Both the position numbers and the translations under genes were made by a program. The notes under the pieces are model-generated. The model was given only the letters and a program-made list of their open reading frames with translations. It was not told the DNA's origin and searched no databases. From Deltaproteobacteria bacterium (GTDB taxonomy: Bacteria; Desulfobacterota; Desulfobacteria; Desulfobacterales; C00003060): a stretch of DNA of 6,662 nucleotides. The DNA lies in assembly GCA_019309815.1 (NCBI GenBank), contig JAFDFO010000116.1, forward strand, positions 1 to 6,662, read 5' to 3'. This document shows positions 5,669-6,662 of the stretch, one piece after another (position 1 is the stretch's first letter; each line of letters starts with the position of its first letter).

Positions 5669-6657
5669 GGAGTGTGGTAAAAACAGCAGCTCTGCTTTGT
5701 GTTTTTCTCGCCGTAGCGGGGATCAGCGCATATTTTACGCTGAGGTTCATCATCAAAAGTGAGGATACGGTAATCGTTCCGGAGCTTGTTGGCAGAGACG
5801 TGGTGTATGCCTTGGACATTCTGACCGACCTGGGACTCAATATCAAGGTAAGTGGCTTTGAGTACAGGTCTGACGTTCCAAAGAACCATGTCGCATACCA
5901 ACATCCCGGGCCTGGTAGCGAGGTCAAAAAGGACCGTGATGTCCGCATCGTGGTCTCCAAAGGTCCCAAGAGTCTAGTCGTGCCAAATCTCGTGGGTATG
6001 GATATCCGACAGGCACGTATTATTATGGACGAGAACGGTCTGTCTCGAGGCATTGTATCTCGCACATTCAGCGACAGGGCGGCCGAGGACGAGATCGTAG
6101 GCCATACCCCGCCTTCCGGCACCGTTGTCTCCCGGGGTGATTCCATGGATCTGTTAGTCAGCCTGGGAAGCCGCCCCGTGACTTATCAAATGCCGTATCT
6201 GCACGGCCTTGCCCTGGAAGATGCCATACTCATATTGGAAAAAGTACACCTGGGTCTTGGCCAAATCAAGTCTGTTCAAAGGAACGACCTGCCCATGGAC
6301 GTGGTGGTCGAACAAAGCCCACTCGCTGGGTATCAGGTAGCTGCCGGGACCCTTGTGAATCTGACAATGAATCGGGCGAAGGGGGCGGTGCTTGGTCGAG
6401 GGCTGAGTCTATTTCATCATCGCACGCATCAGGGATTTCTCAAGAAGCACATCCGCTTTCGCGTGAATGCATTTGGCATGATCTATGATCTCTACGATGT
6501 CTTTGTACCCCCTGGTGAAGCTATCTGGCTGTTGGCCCTCGAGGAACCGGAGGCCACGGTCTTCTTGTACGAGAATGGCGAACTCGTCTTGAGTCACTCT
6601 CTTTCCAATAGATCTCGTGAGGACATCATGCGTGATCTTGCAATGGATTGGGATTGA
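5665..6657 (+). CDS. Membrane-anchored PASTA-repeat protein
   Basis: The 330-residue protein starts with a short basic N-terminus and one hydrophobic segment (about 7-30). This suits an uncleaved signal anchor with the rest outside the cytoplasm. Three PASTA repeats follow at about 36-101, 103-169 and 172-237. Each opens with a V-P-L-x-G-like motif (VPELVGRD, VPNLVGMD, MPYLHGLA) and ends with a P-x-x-G turn and a V-x-L/V-V-S strand. PASTA domains in other proteins bind peptidoglycan fragments or support penicillin-binding proteins. Here there is no Ser/Thr kinase or transpeptidase domain. Residues 238-330 form a different, probably beta-rich domain I do not recognise, containing VFVPPGEAIWLL (279-290) and TVFLYENGELV (298-308). 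GTG 5665 is supported by AGAGGA with 7-nt spacing and by the GTGA overlap with the rsmB stop, implying translational coupling. A cell-envelope role is inferred. Confidence 0.88.
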   Translation: MRSVVKTAALLCVFLAVAGISAYFTLRFIIKSEDTVIVPELVGRDVVYALDILTDLGLNIKVSGFEYRSDVPKNHVAYQHPGPGSEVKKDRDVRIVVSKGPKSLVVPNLVGMDIRQARIIMDENGLSRGIVSRTFSDRAAEDEIVGHTPPSGTVVSRGDSMDLLVSLGSRPVTYQMPYLHGLALEDAILILEKVHLGLGQIKSVQRNDLPMDVVVEQSPLAGYQVAAGTLVNLTMNRAKGAVLGRGLSLFHHRTHQGFLKKHIRFRVNAFGMIYDLYDVFVPPGEAIWLLALEEPEATVFLYENGELVLSHSLSNRSREDIMRDLAMDWD

Positions 6658-6662
6658 TGTTA
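6657..6662 (+). CDS. Possible start of a further gene, cut by window edge
   Basis: The PASTA stop TGA (6655-6657) overlaps an ATG (6657-6659) as TGATG, followed by one more codon beginning TTA, so the next protein would begin Met-Leu. GGGA at 6650-6653 lies just upstream as a possible ribosome site. Stop-start overlaps like this are common in operons. From memory of similar gene clusters, ribulose-phosphate 3-epimerase is a candidate, but two codons cannot identify it. Confidence 0.3.

Noticed and set aside
5598..6146. 182-codon minus-strand open frame opposite the PASTA gene
   Set aside because: The + strand frame has clear PASTA repeats and a ribosome site; the opposite frame is low-complexity Ser/Thr-rich shadow.

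Overview
This is a bacterial chromosomal segment. From the end of the noncoding left flank to the right edge it is almost fully coding on the + strand, with one tRNA gene on the - strand. The gene families are housekeeping ones. The arrangement fmt, then rsmB, then a membrane-anchored PASTA protein resembles gene orders I associate with Desulfobacterota (former Deltaproteobacteria). The 8-bp TGGAGTAN repeat cluster fits that impression. The assignment is an inference and was not tested by any search.

Layout: positions 1-297 hold no recognisable gene and are rich in AGATAT-like words. A complete tRNA-Leu(CAG) with encoded CCA lies at 298-384 on the - strand. Between it and ribF sits a compact divergent promoter region (about 406-457). 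There, a near-consensus - strand promoter for the tRNA and a weaker + strand promoter for ribF appear to share one palindromic TATATA box. ribF (480-1409, bifunctional riboflavin kinase/FAD synthetase) is followed by a polytopic membrane protein of the UPF0104/lysylphosphatidylglycerol-synthetase transmembrane family (1482-2582). A Nudix hydrolase of the ADP-ribose pyrophosphatase type comes next (2623-3171).

A 189-nt gap (3172-3360) contains an 8-bp-period tandem repeat followed by an inverted copy, able to form a long hairpin in the leader of the next gene. Then comes a tightly packed group: fmt (3361-4299, Met-tRNA formyltransferase), rsmB (4307-5668, 16S rRNA m5C967 methyltransferase) and a PASTA-repeat protein (5665-6657). 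The PASTA stop codon overlaps a possible ATG of a further gene at the right edge.

The genes link cofactor synthesis (FMN/FAD), nucleotide-sugar housekeeping (Nudix), translation initiation and ribosome modification (fmt, rsmB), and an envelope protein. I do not see an obvious new defence or mobile system. The items most worth a second look are the symmetric divergent promoter, the 8-bp tandem/inverted repeat, and the unassigned C-terminal domain of the kinase-less PASTA protein.
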